Assembly (NCBI GenBank): GCA_021234155.1
Contig: JAJEKV010000052.1
Span: 1,239,933-1,303,932 of the forward strand
Source: Isoetes taiwanensis
Lineage: Eukaryota; Streptophyta; Lycopodiopsida; Isoetales; Isoetaceae
Reading direction: 5' to 3'
Length of the DNA stretch: 64,000 nt
Part shown: positions 43,401 through 54,574 of the stretch, piece after piece
How positions within the stretch are numbered: position 1 is the stretch's first letter
Layout: each line of letters starts with the position of its first letter
Notes under the pieces: model-generated
Database searches by the model: none
Seen by the model: the letters and a program-made list of their open reading frames with translations, nothing else
What the model was told of the DNA's origin: nothing
Position numbers and translations under genes: made by a program

Positions 43401-44930
43401 GGATGGGAAACCCTGCCAGAAGAGGGTGAGGAAGAGGCCCGCGATTATATCCATAGTGAGTGTCACATTCTTGCTGCCATAGATACAAAAAATGCAGAAA
43501 GTCAGTATCAGGTGATATCCACTATTGGTAAAATAACGGCCAAATCTTTCATAGTCCTTATAGACATAGGAAGCACCCATAACTTCGCCTCGCCAAGAAT
43601 GGCAGAATTGCTTAAGCTTAAGACTCTAAAATAAAAAACCCAAACCTGTAGTGTTAGCAAGTGGAGCTTTCAGATATACAGCAGGCACGAGGGTGAACTT
43701 CAACATAGACTTGCCAGGGGTCAATGTGGAAATGGGAGCCAAAGTAATAAATATAGGGAAGTATAACCTCATCATTGGTATGGAATACCTCATTCCGGCA
43801 AAAACAGTGATCCATTGTGCGGAACCGAAAGTGGCTTTGACCGTGCCAAATGGAAAGATCATTGAATAGTAGGTAATGGGATCAGACCAATAATACAATG
43901 CATGTCTAGTAAGAAATTACTTAAATGCATCAAGAGATAAGAGGTAGCATACATCTTCAAATTGGAACTTTCAGAGGAAGAGGCACCAGAGGATAAGGAA
44001 GATAAAATCTTGAGCAAGCTACCCAAGCAAGTAGCGAAACTAATAAAAGAATTTCATGACCTATTCCCTAATGAAATCACGGAACTACCTCCTTATAAAG
44101 GCGTGGAATCTAAATAGCATTGGAGCCTGGTACAAAGCCCACAAGTAAGGCACCGTATAGAATGATGAGCCATGAAATAACGGAGTTGAAGAAACATTTG
44201 TAGAAGCTACTGGACACAAGGGTCATAAGACCTAGACTCTCTCCATTCAGAGCACCAAGCTTATTCCTCAAAAAGAAGGATAGAAGCTTGAGAATATGCA
44301 TTGACTATTGTCAATTAAATCAGCACACCGTCAAGAATAAGTATGCCTTACACAGAGCATATGATTTAATGGATCAACTCCAAGGTGCTAAAGTTTTCTC
44401 CAAAATAGATTTGAGATGGGGGTATCACCAAATCAGAATCAAGAGAGAAGACATCTACAAAATGGCATTCATGATGAGATATGGCCACTATGAGTTCACG
44501 ATAATGCCATTCGGACTGTCCAATGCCCCAGCTACCTTCATGAGACTCATGAACGATATATTTCGTGAGTTCTTAGATACCTTTGTCATTGCATTCTTCG
44601 ATGACATATTGATATACAGTAAGACCCTGGAAGAGCACGTCCAACATTAAGAAGGGTATTAGAAAAGCTGAGGAGGCATCAACTCTACGCGAAGCTGTCT
44701 AAATGCCACTTCACCACAGAAAAAGTAGAGTACTTGGGACATGTCATATCAGCCGAGGAGATCTCCATGGACCCCGCAAAAATTCAAGCAGTCATTGAAT
44801 GGCCAGCGCCAAAGAATGTCCACGAGCTGAGAAGCTTTCTGGGGTTAGTAGGATATTACTGAAAATTCGTGAAGAATTTTGCTAAGGTAGCAACGCCACT
44901 GCCAGACCTTACCCCAGATACGTGACACAA
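43401..44930 (+). pseudogene. Gypsy 2 protease and reverse transcriptase
   Basis: The protease loop reads FIVLIDIGSTHNFASPRMAE near 43546-43605, with the D-S/T-G core altered to [25 protein letters not shown] (44291), [34 protein letters not shown] and [16 protein letters not shown] (catalytic DD retained). After a stop near 44648 come KLSKCHFTTEKVEYLGHVIS and RSFLGLVGYY. The sequence jumps at about 44930 directly to the integrase C-terminal region, so RNase H and the integrase core were deleted. Confidence 0.8.
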
Positions 44931-45500
44931 TCCAGTGTCCAGATTAGAAGTTTCTCAATACATGCTAGCCGACATTCAACAGTTAGTTGAAGAAGTCTGA
45001 GGATATCTTCTAGCCGCAAGAAGTCGGTAGAAGAGCATAGAGAACACGCACAGAACAGTGAGAGAGTTCCAAGTAGGGGACAATATTTGGCTAAAGATAA
45101 AGGCCAAACAAGTGAAGCTCTACATCGACAACTGCAAGAAGCTTGCTCTAAGGTGGGCTGGACCATTTAAGGTATCCAAAAGAATAGGTAACCAATCCTA
45201 CAAATTGGACTTACTAGCACACTTAAAAATTCATAAGCTTTTCCACGTGAGTCTTCTAAAGAGACACACTCCTAATCCAGAGGAAGTACTGGAGACAAAG
45301 GTTTACTGGAAATGATCGATGAACAACTTGAGATTGTTCTGGAAGTTCTTCTTGACCGATCCTTTAAGAAGACAAGAAGATCACAATTTCTCCAGTACTT
45401 AGTCAAATGGATGCACTTACTTGCGGAAGACGCTTCGTGGGTACTCCAATCAGATCTTGAGAAGTAGTACTCACAATTCATGAAGCAACGCAAGGATTGA
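44931..45500 (+). pseudogene. Gypsy 2 integrase C-terminus and chromodomain
   Basis: An open stretch at 45058-45315 shows the integrase C-terminal fold (FQVGDNIWLKIKAKQ, LALRWAGPFKVSKRIGNQSY, HKLFHVSLLKRH). A chromodomain-like segment follows in another frame (EVLLDRSFKKTRRSQFLQYL, VKWMHLLAEDASW), matching the (Y/F)LVKW-x(4)-A-E-D-x-(S/T)-W pattern of plant chromoviruses. Chromodomains guide insertion to chromatin marks. Confidence 0.8.
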
Positions 45501-46212
45501 CTCGTCACCGAAGTAGTCAACACCGAACCAATAGGTGTGTGGAAGGTAGATTAAAGTCTACTTCCACTGCCACGGAAGTAGACAGCTTGAGAGATAAGAG
45601 GTCATATAAGATCATGCATGATAGGAAAGCACCTCTAGTCTATGGCCATTATGAGGAAGAAGCCATCCTCCACATCAAGGGTGGCGAAAGGTGTAGGCAT
45701 TAGACATCATCCTAGATATGATAGGGCACTGTCTCCATGGCCATGTTGGGAGAAACATCCTCTTCTTAAGCCAGGAGATTAGTCTTACATTCATATAGTT
45801 AATGGGAGTTAATATAATTATAATTAAAGGGGTGTTCTCCTAATAACCATCTTTATCATAAATAAATGTGTACTAATGTAGTATTGAACTAGCAGGCCAA
45901 TAGAAAGATCTAACGGGCAGGAGGATAGCGATGCAAGAACTTGCAACACATGGAATCGTTGCAATGTGGAGGTAAAAATTTGATAAATGTTATAAACTTT
46001 AAGTGATGATTAAGTAAGGTGTAAATTAATCATGTTACTATATAATATTGTGAAAAATACTGATATCAAATGATAATAGTTAACTTTAAAATACTACCTT
46101 AAGGTAATAGTTATAATTGCATGCATCAAACGAGTTTTGCAGGGATTATGCAGGTTTCTAAGGTGGGGAGAGCCGTGATGCCGCGGACGGCATCAATTCA
46201 AGGTGGGGAGAA
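45501..46212 (+). other. Gypsy 2 3' internal region
   Basis: AT-rich, no ORF. The purine-rich tract GGTGGGGAG occurs twice (46161 and 46203), the second adjoining the 3' LTR and acting as likely polypurine tract. Confidence 0.55.
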
Positions 46213-47700
46213 CGTGACGTTCCAGTATAATATACGATATAAATACGTATATTATACTGCCATGTCACCAGTACATATCGCCTCAGACTACATATACACG
46301 ACGACTGTATAGAGTTGCACCCTAGTGTACAACCATTCGAACCATTTTATTGCATATTAAATAAGATGGTGGCAAGATCGCAAAGGAGTCAAATGTCCTA
46401 ACCCTAAATTCATGGAGATAAAGGGGCAAGAACCTCAAAAGGAAACCCTTTTCAGATTCCAGCCTCAAGACGTCGGGTTAGGACAGCGCTTGGGACATTT
46501 TCACCTGAACAGCAGCAGAGGAGCTCGATTTTCCAAGTGCTTCGACGATCAAAGATACTCTCAATGGGATGGACGACATTAGAGGAATGGGAGCCAGCCA
46601 AGGTTCGGGTGAGTGATTGATCTGATAGGCAAGTATATATTCTCGACTGGCATTCTGCCAGTTTTGTATCCGTTCTAAGAGCGTAAGAACCCTGAGCCAT
46701 TAACAAAGGAACCTAATCATGTATGTTTAGGTAGGTAGATTAGATCTATTCTGATATTTCAGTTCATTGATGTTGATGGAATATTTTCGTGCACACCTCT
46801 TATGTATTAGGAAGGGGGGTAGAGACCCCGAGACCTAGTAGATGATGATTCTAGATGCCTCATTAATTTCCAATTAATTTGGCCTGTGCATAAGAGCCCG
46901 CTTGGCTATGGGTGGCGAAGCATGGCCAGTTGACAAGGAAGGCTTGTCCCGGTTACAGTCGATCCCTCTGGTGTATAAAGCCTACCAAGGATCACTGTGG
47001 GTTAGGCCTAATAGCTTGCCACTGAGTGTGGACAAGGTATAGGCTCGACACATCTTGGGTGATGCGTTGCCTTCAATGGAGTTGAAGTTATAGACGAGCA
47101 GTGTCTCTCTAACCCACCTGTAACTGGCATGTATCGTCCAGAGGAGAGTAGTCTCCTCCTTCCTCATCGGGACTGGGGAGATGCAACGCAGGAGTAGCCA
47201 CTTTGGCTATGCACTTGGAGGCTATGGTCAAGCTCTAACACTCTTCAGCCTATTTGCAAAGTATGCACAAGAGGGGCGGATGGAGTGGACTATCCTTTTA
47301 CCATGTTTCTATGCCAGCCAACTTCATTGCCATGAACTCTGTCTGTATTGACCTCTGGAGACCCCAAGCCATTAGTCCATTTCTATGAGTCTGAGCCTGG
47401 GTAGAATTTTTCCCTTTTGATGTTGTATATATTATATTGATCATGTTATGGTGAGCCACCCTTCAAGGTGGTTATGTTTTATGTGGCGCTATGTGTTTAT
47501 GTTTTTATGCGCTTCTGCAGCTAGGTCGATTCCGAGGGAGCCGGGATGAATTACACATCTATTCCTCCTCGTCGGACACTTGCTCACTATCAAGAGTCCG
47601 ACAATAGGTAGACGGCCTTATGTCATCGAGATTACAGACAAAGGGGGTGAATTCCAGTTCTATACGATCGGGGCATCGTATACGAGTAGGGGACATCACA
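46213..47700 (+). repeat. Gypsy 2 3' LTR (1488 bp)
   Basis: Starts CGTGACGTTCCAG (first base changed from the 5' copy) and ends GGACATCACA. Its first 60 bases form a strong foldback: 14-bp perfect arms at 46223-46236 and 46246-46259. Confidence 0.88.
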
Positions 47701-47705
47701 TATTG

Positions 47706-48115
47706 TCTCGATTCACATAGTGCACACCGTCTCCGAATTGAGATAGACAGATAGATCTGGGAGTCACGACAGGACAGACTTTATTGATACTGCCAAATGG
47801 AAGCGTTTGAGGATGAATGCCATACCATCCACCTCATACCTTCCAGAGCTATATGGCATATGATCAAATCCGCGCACCTTATATTGAGTTGGTCAACCTT
47901 GGCCAGCCGTTATATGTGATACTAAGCATGGCTTCAATATGGATGCTGGCATCATACCTTCAAGAGGTCACGGGTATATGGGATTAGCTGTGTCCCCGAA
48001 CACTCACCTGACTTGTATGTGTGTTACACAATATGTATATTTGTATAGTTTGAGAACACTTTTATTACTACCACAGTTTTTCCCTCAAAAACCTTTGGGG
48101 GGGAGGGGTCTTCGC
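47706..48115 (+). mobile_element. LINE B, part 3 (C-terminal domain and 3' UTR)
   Basis: Resumes with ATTGTCTCGATTCACATAG, homologous to the IASIRTGAHHLRIE coding stretch of LINE A, and continues through a decayed DECHTF...YDQIR segment. It reaches the 3' UTR core CAGTTTTTCCCTCAAAAACC at about 48075. The 3' arm of the stem-loop is lost and no pentamer tail is present. Confidence 0.75.
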
Positions 48116-48868
48116 AGCTACATGTCTCTTAATGTAAGGCGGAGACAGTATTCATCCTTAATATTAGCAACTGTATACCTTTCCCATAACCTGGAATCAT
48201 GTACTATAAGCATTGTGCTTCACTTACTAAAGCAGAAAAATCAAATAAAAGGCAAATGGAAGAGTCGAGGATAAAATGCATTACCACTGAAAAGACCACC
48301 TTAAGGGAAAGCCTATCTATCTGCAAAAAAGTTGAAAAACTGACTTTGGGATAAAAAATCGAGATAAAAAATCTAGATAAAAAATCGAGCCAATCAGTCC
48401 GGCACATTCCATGCTAGTTGCAAAGGAAATGGCACATTCTATGCTGGTTGGAGAGGAAAAGTTATCTGCTCACACAAAACATAAAATGCTGGTTAGACCG
48501 AAAGACCTAAAGATGAAAGTGATGTTGCCGGCTTCTCCATTTGAAGGCGGATGCTCCAGTAGAATAGTACCTCCAGCATGCAATCGGCTCCCAGCTACCC
48601 AGCTGCCTCTGCATTTGCCCTTGCATTTTGCTAACCAGCTTTTGATCTAGGGGCGACACTCTCTTGGTTTAAGGCTTGGAGGATCCCAAACATTCCGCCC
48701 ATTCAAAAAATCCGGCCGCAAGGGGAGAGGGAACGCCAGGGGAGAGGGAACGCCACATGCGTCTGCACATGCGGCGTTCCTGGCGCAAATATCAAAGCTA
48801 TCCCATTTTAATAAAGAAGATTTAATTACAATACTCAAACACCTATGTTGAGAAAAACAATCAAGCAT
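48116..48868. other. Gene-free, short tandem repeats
   Basis: Three units of GATAAAAAATC(G/T)A lie at about 48351-48388, and a two-copy 30-bp repeat GGCACATTC(C/T)ATGCTAGTTG at 48401-48460. A GGGGAGAGGGAACGCCA doublet is near 48723-48755. No gene. Confidence 0.5.
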
Positions 48869-48869
48869 A

Positions 48870-49410
48870 TAAATTTATACCACATGGCACTTCACTGTGA
48901 ATGGCACATACATTACAGCATGAGAAGCACCCTTCATGTATAACTTTATGCCAGAAGGACATCCCAGGCTCTTGAGCATATAAATTTCTACCGCATGATA
49001 TTCATTGCACTTCATTGTGAAGGGCACACACACTTTATGTAAAAAGTGCCCTTCGTGTATAAATTTGTGTCAAAAAGGCACCCTAGGCTTTTGAGCATTT
49101 GGATTTATATCGCACGATCTCCCTTGCACTTCCATATGAAAGGCACATGCACTTCAGTATGAAATGCACCCTTCTTGTATAGATTTATATAGGAAGAGTG
49201 GGTGCCCTTCAATTTTGAAAGGAACCCTTCCGGTATAAATTTATACCGAAAGGGTGCCCTTTAGCTGCATACTTCAACTTTGAAAAGAACCTTTCCGATA
49301 TAGATTTATACCACACGATCTTTCGGTATAAATTTATACCGGAAGGGTGCCCTCAGTTGCACACTTCAACTTTGAAAAGAACCCTTCCCTAGTATAAATT
49401 TATACTGGAA
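48870..49410. repeat. Palindrome-bearing minisatellite
   Basis: Irregular tandem units of about 85-190 bp combine GGCACTTCA...TGAAAGGCAC, AAGGGTGCCC and a TATAAATTTATA palindrome. The best palindromes are CGGTATAAATTTATACCG at 49231-49248 and 49324-49341, and AGTATAAATTTATACT at 49391-49406; flanking CCCTTCC/GGAAGGG extends the symmetry. Non-coding. Confidence 0.7.
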
Positions 49411-49423
49411 GGGCAGAGGAAAT

Positions 49424-50253
49424 TCAAACATATAAAGCAAAGAATTGATCCATTAGGTGCAAATTGTATAGATGAATATAAGAAGTAAGCATAGATTCAA
49501 AATCCTGATGGCAACAGAATACATGATGCCCTAGTGAAAAGCCCACAAGTTTTCTATGGCAGCAGGCAGGACCATGGATAAATCTATCCTGAGTAATATG
49601 CACAATTAGACAGCTTCAATCTTCTTAGCACTTGAGAACGTCAAACAAAAATTGACGAAGACAGTGCATAGCTGCAACTCGTGCCAATGGCATCATTCTT
49701 TTTGCACAAGGGTCACAATCATATAACGTTGAGCTTGTACGATGACCATATACATTGTATTTATATGGTACAAGAGGAAACAAAACCAAAACACAATAAT
49801 TTAGATATCTTATGTTAGACCCAAAAAAAAAAAAAATCCTAGGAAAGTTGCCCAGGTAAGACCTTGGGCACAATGAGATGGACATGATTAATCAATGGCC
49901 TTGGTACAAAAAAGGTAGTAATAGCATATATAAAGTACAAAAGGCCGTGATTTAATGTTCGTCATGGCAAGTACGACTATAAGAAATTCAAACATACAAA
50001 GCAAATCGATTTATAGATGACCATAAGAAGCCATCAGAGATTCAAAACCCTAATGGCAAAAACAAAGCGACATGATAAATGTCAGAGCAAAGTTCATTTT
50101 AGAATGATGCACTGGTGAAGGAGCCTGCAAGCTTTCTATGGCAGCGACAGGACTGTGACTAAATCTATCATGAGTGATATGCACATTTAGATAGCTTCAA
50201 TCTTATTAGCACCTGAGAACGTCATATGAAAACTGATAAAAACAGTGCATAAC
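49424..50253. repeat. Dispersed direct duplication (about 260 bp twice)
   Basis: 49424-49677 and 49986-50253 share ATTCAAACATA-AAAGCAAA, TTTCTATGGCAGC, GCTTCAATCTT-TTAGCAC and GAGAACGTCA with moderate divergence. A run of 13 A near 49829 lies between the copies. No gene. Confidence 0.7.
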
Positions 50254-50464
50254 TTCATATTGTGTGGGGGTGGATGGTTGTGGGGATGAGATACTTAAGC
50301 ATTGGTTGTGGGTAGGTAGATAGAAATCACGTTATTAGTACCTGAGATACAAAAATTAACTCCGTATTGTGTGTGGGGGTAGGTGGATGTGAGTAAGTAA
50401 CTTCGTATTGAATGGGGGTTGGGTGGGTTTTGGGATGAGGTATGTAGATAGATATTACGTCCAT

Positions 50465-50690
50465 GAACCACACTAGGCCACGGGACAAAGTTATAAATAG
50501 GATGACTTTGGGCGGTCTCGAACCACACTAGGCCAAAATTATAAATAGGATGACTTTGGGTGTTCTCGAACCACACTATGCCATGGGACAAAGTTATAAA
50601 TAGAATGGCTTTGGGTGGTCTCGAACTCAAAACATGGCTACTCTAGGGCTAGTGTATTACCACTAGACCAAAGGTCCTAGTGCAAATTTC
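50465..50690 (-). mobile_element. tRNA-derived SINE-like element with repeated body
   Basis: The minus strand from about 50680 reads ACCTTTGGTCTAGTGGTAAT (pol III A-box region at 50670-50660), and 31 bases further GAGTTCGAGACC (B box, 50628-50617), as in a tRNA-derived SINE head. Downstream, about 50-bp units (starts at 50568, 50520 and 50465 on the plus strand) each repeat GGTTCGAGA-like B-box sequence plus a TATTTATAACTTTG segment. No 3' tail or target duplication was identified. Confidence 0.5.
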
Positions 50691-50876
50691 AAAATTGCAT
50701 AAAAATAAATGTTATTTTGCTAAAATATGGTGGTTTGGGAATGCTGTGATGGCCACATAGTATTATGAAGATGGTCATCACACATATGCAAAAGGATTAT
50801 GTTGAAAATGAGTAACGACCTTTTGGTTGAAAGTCAGATTCTTTGTAAGTGCACATCGCCATCATCATAGCGTTAT

Positions 50877-52680
50877 TGTGACGTTTCCCTAAAATATACG
50901 ATATAAAAATGTATATTCTAAGCCACGTCACTATACAAGAGCATCATGGTAGCCTTGTACACCTCAAATGGGGTAGGGAAGCATGCCAAGTTATATTGTA
51001 TAACTTTCCCAACCTTAGGATAGAACCATTTTCATTGGCCTTAGCTAAACTTGCTCATCCTATTGGGCTAAACCCACCATACTTTCTAGCATTTAGCTAA
51101 ATTAACCCAAACATCATCCCAAAAATTTCTATGGAGCCATGTGGCATGACATTTTTTGGCTTAATTGTAAAAATAATGCTAACTAGCAAAATATGGCTTT
51201 AGTTAACCCTAACCTAGAAACTAAACTAATTTTTTGGCTCCTAAACTTGAATGAACCCTAAAATTAAATTCATTCTAAAAAGTTTCCTTGTTTAGAGAAC
51301 CTTACTTTTGCCATTTAAAGAGCTCAGTTGTTGGTGCAGTCCCAAAAAGATAAGCTAAAATTATTACGGCCAATTTTTTTTTCAAAAAGCCTCAAGATTT
51401 AGCCCTTATATTATTTCACATCACCTTCGTTGGAGGCATGAATCGTAATATACTTATGGCTAACCCTAACCCCAAACCACTTGAACCCTAATTTGCTCAA
51501 AGCCATGGAAGATTGCAGATAGCACGGAGGAGCAAGAGGAAGTTCTTGGGAGGAGAGTGTATTTGAAGTGCCGAGAGCAAGAGGAAGTTTTCTAGGTAGA
51601 TCATGGTAGATCGGAAGTTAGAACTCCAGATGAGCTAGCATCTCGTATTTCTAGTAGAGCCCTCCTAGGACCCTCGGTTCGGATCTTGAACCCTAATCAA
51701 TGAACCCTAACTATAAGTTAGATGCATGTGATTATGATTATATATTATTCTCATTATTTATCATGTCATGTGGATATATGATGTTGGTTGATCATGTTTG
51801 CACCTCTTGTGTTGGGAAGGGGAGTAGGAGACCTATAGATGATGCTTCTAGTTTAGACCCTTTAGTTCCTATTATATGCGGCCTATGCATAGAGCCCACT
51901 AGGCTATGGAAGTTATCGAGTGACTGAGCACCACATAACGGGATCATTGGTAAGATAGAGGGGGTCCCTGCCGAGCGCGGCTACTGGGGACCCGACGCGA
52001 GCTAGGCTTATCAACGGTCACTTCGTGAGGGCCGGGTATGGGTTCATTACTTATTGGATCGATGGTGTCGCCCTAATCCTCAGGAGTTGCAGGGTTTGGC
52101 CTGGCTCCTGTTTCAAAAAGTTCAGCCAGGGACGATCATGAATCGCCACGTTCTCTAACCGTCTATCGAACCATTGTACTCCAGAAAGGGGGTTCCCTCT
52201 TCCTACCCCATCAGACTGGGGAGATGCAACTCGGAATAGCCTTGTAGGGTGATACCTCGAGGTTACGTATCTGGCAGGTTACAGTCACCTCATAGCTTGA
52301 TCTAGCCCATCTGCAAAGTATGCACATGAGGGGTGAATGGAGTGGTCAACCCTAGCCATTGTCTATAGCCGCCATTGTTATATCTCGGTTTGCTTTATCT
52401 TGGAACTCAGCCGTTAGTCTACGTTCCCTATGAGTCTAAGCCTGGGTAGGAGCTTATGTATTTTACGATGTGTTGATATCTATGATGGATATATGGGGTG
52501 GATGGATATGCTACCCTTCATGGTAAATATTATGTTGTATTGTTGCTAGTGCTTATGTTATAGTATGCTTCCGCTGTTATAGGAGCCCATAGGGGAGGGA
52601 TGCGCAAGACACCTCCGTGTCTCCCTACCCGTGTCCTGGCCATCCAAGAACGGGGCAGACGGAGGGTCCATGTAGCGACG
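50877..52680 (+). repeat. Probable solo LTR related to Gypsy 2
   Basis: Starts TGTGACGTTTCCC with the same foldback (AATATAC...GTATATT, then CGTCAC) as the Gypsy 2 LTRs. It shares their later blocks (TTGGGAAGGGGAGTAGGAGACC, GAGATGCAACTC, TGCAAAGTATGCACA-GAGGGG, GTCTAAGCCTGGGTAGGA). No gag or pol lies beside it. The right end is uncertain (near GTAGCGACG at about 52680) and no target duplication is seen, so it may be a truncated rather than clean solo LTR. Confidence 0.65.
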
Positions 52681-52767
52681 ATCTTTGGGCGTGGATTTTT
52701 TTTGTAGACTATACTCTGGGGGTGTGCGTCCACAGTTTATTTCTTTCATATACCTTTTGTTCATGCT

Positions 52768-53170
52768 CTTTTGTTCTTGATTTGCCCTTTGGGCTCTTGC
52801 ATATTTTTATTTCTTCCATATTATAGCCTTTAGGCTCTTCTTCTTGTTCATGAATTTTGTTCTTGATGTGATTATTTGATTCTCTTCATTTGCATGCTAT
52901 TGCTCTTAGATGCTATTCCTCTTCAAAGATCACCATGAGCTTCTCTTGTGTCTAGCTCCTGCCGTTTTAGCAGTCTCGAGCCTTCTTGTTCATATTCCCT
53001 TGTTCTTGATTTGCCCTTTGGGCTCTTGCATATATTCTTCGTGATAGTGTCACGTTGATTAGCTTTTATTCCTTTATGGACATGAACATGAAGCATAAAC
53101 ATGAACATGAAGCATAAACATGAGTTTTCTACTTCATAAACATGAACATGAAGCATAAACTTTATAAACA
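52768..53170. repeat. Short direct repeats and AACATGAAGCATAA minisatellite
   Basis: A 33-bp string beginning TTGTTCTTGATTTGCCCTTT occurs at about 52771 and 53003. At 53079-53170 the unit AACATGAAGCATAAACATG is repeated about five times. Confidence 0.7.
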
Positions 53171-53254
53171 TGAGGAGAAAATTTGAATTAAATAAGAGTT
53201 TTTTCATCGTCCACAAGGTAGAGATGCAACATATTTACCTGCACAAATTGAGTA

Positions 53255-54310
53255 TTATTCCTTCTTCCATTGTTGTGCATCGGCTAAAGTTGGAGAGAAC
53301 CCTAACGTTACCTCACTCAAATCCAAGTGTCATAATGCTGAATAGGATTCAATCTCAATTGTTAAAAATGGGGGTTTGGAATTTTTTTTTTATGGAGATC
53401 CCATATAACACCCTAGGATAATCGATGGATGGCGGCATAACACCCTAGGGATTTTTCGTTGGCTTCTACCCGCTTCAAGAATTAGAGGGGTCTGCTGCAC
53501 ATTGAGCAATGGGACCGGGGTTTCAAAGATTTGAGAGGTGGGGGGGCTTTCTTTGGACTTTTCATTGTGCTCCGGTGATGGAACTCGAACAAATAAGTTT
53601 CATTGTGCTTGAGAATGAGTTTCGCATGCCTTGGGAGTTTCGCTAAGGTCTGATTGAGTTTGGATGCCATGGCAGTTTTGCCGAAAGGTGGTTTGCGATG
53701 CTTAAAATAGGCTGGTTGTTTTCTTTCATGAAGATTTATTTCACGTTTCCCTTATGTTCTTGAGGAAAAGCGATCGTTTCATGATTCCGGTGTGTTTTGA
53801 AAAAAAGGGTAGATAATAGTGATTCTTTATGCTTCTAGGATAATTTCTTCATCTTTTATGGTTTCTAAGCGTCTTGATGCTTTTTCTTTTTTGCAAACCC
53901 AGGTCAAGATGTTGTTTCCGCGGCACGCCTTGAGGATAACCTTCATGCAAACCCTCGTAGTAGCGCCGGCATTGTTTGGCCCTTTTTTGGCTTGCAAAAA
54001 GGGAAGCATCTGCTTGCCGGCCTTTGTGGCCATGGTGAAGGAATACAAAAAGGCTAAGGCGGACTTGCACCTAAAGTGAAAAATAAAATAAAATGGAGAT
54101 CTGATGCTACATTTTCATGAAAATAGCCTCTGTTTGCATAAGCCTATCGGCCATTTTCATTGCTTTTCTTCCATTGTTGTGCATCGGCTAAAGTTGGAGA
54201 TAAGAACCCTAAAAACGTTACCTCACTCAAATCCAAGTGACAATGTTGAATAGGATTCAATCTCAATTGTTAAAAATGGGGGTTTGGGTTTTTTTTTTTT
54301 TTTTGGGGAC
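53255..54310. repeat. Direct duplication upstream of RH35
   Basis: About 140 bases starting TTCCATTGTTGTGCATCGGC occur at about 53262 and again at 54169, including a telo-box-like AACCCTAA (53298-53305 and 54205-54212) and a T-run. The 0.8 kb between them has only weak frames (for example 53819-54079), which I do not recognise. Confidence 0.75.
54205..54212 (+). promoter_or_regulatory. Telo-box-like motif upstream of RH35
   Basis: AACCCTAA, about 365 bases upstream of the RH35 start. Telo-boxes are common in promoters of plant genes for translation and RNA processing; function here is inferred. Confidence 0.35.
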
Positions 54311-54574
54311 AAAAATATTCTTTCCCAAGGTTGTCCCTTGGCCCAAACCTAATGACTTCAATAGGTTACGAGGTCGTCATAATATTTTGTTACGAATACG
54401 ATATGAAATCAAGCAAACACCACGAAATCGAGCAAATACCATTGCTTGACATATGGACAACATGAGAGCCACATTATTTTTACCTTTGGCCTTTTTCCTT
54501 TAGCCTTTTGCCTTTTTATATTTTCCATATATATATTCCTAACATGGCCATCAAACGGGTAAGAACAAGACAGG

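Larger units (their letters stand above)
38305..47700 (+). mobile_element. Ty3/Gypsy element 2, chromovirus, degenerate
   Basis: LTRs (38305-39644 and 46213-47700) start TGTGACG/CGTGACG and end CGTCACA/CATCACA. Flanks are CATTG (38300-38304) and TATTG (47701-47705), a 5-bp target duplication with one change. Primer site TGGTATTAGAGCC (39654-39666, initiator tRNA-Met with one mismatch) follows the 5' LTR; a purine tract AAGGTGGGGAGAA precedes the 3' LTR. Gag, knuckle, protease, RT, integrase C-terminus and a chromodomain are recognisable, but RNase H and the integrase catalytic core are missing. The element is inserted in LINE B. Confidence 0.9.
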
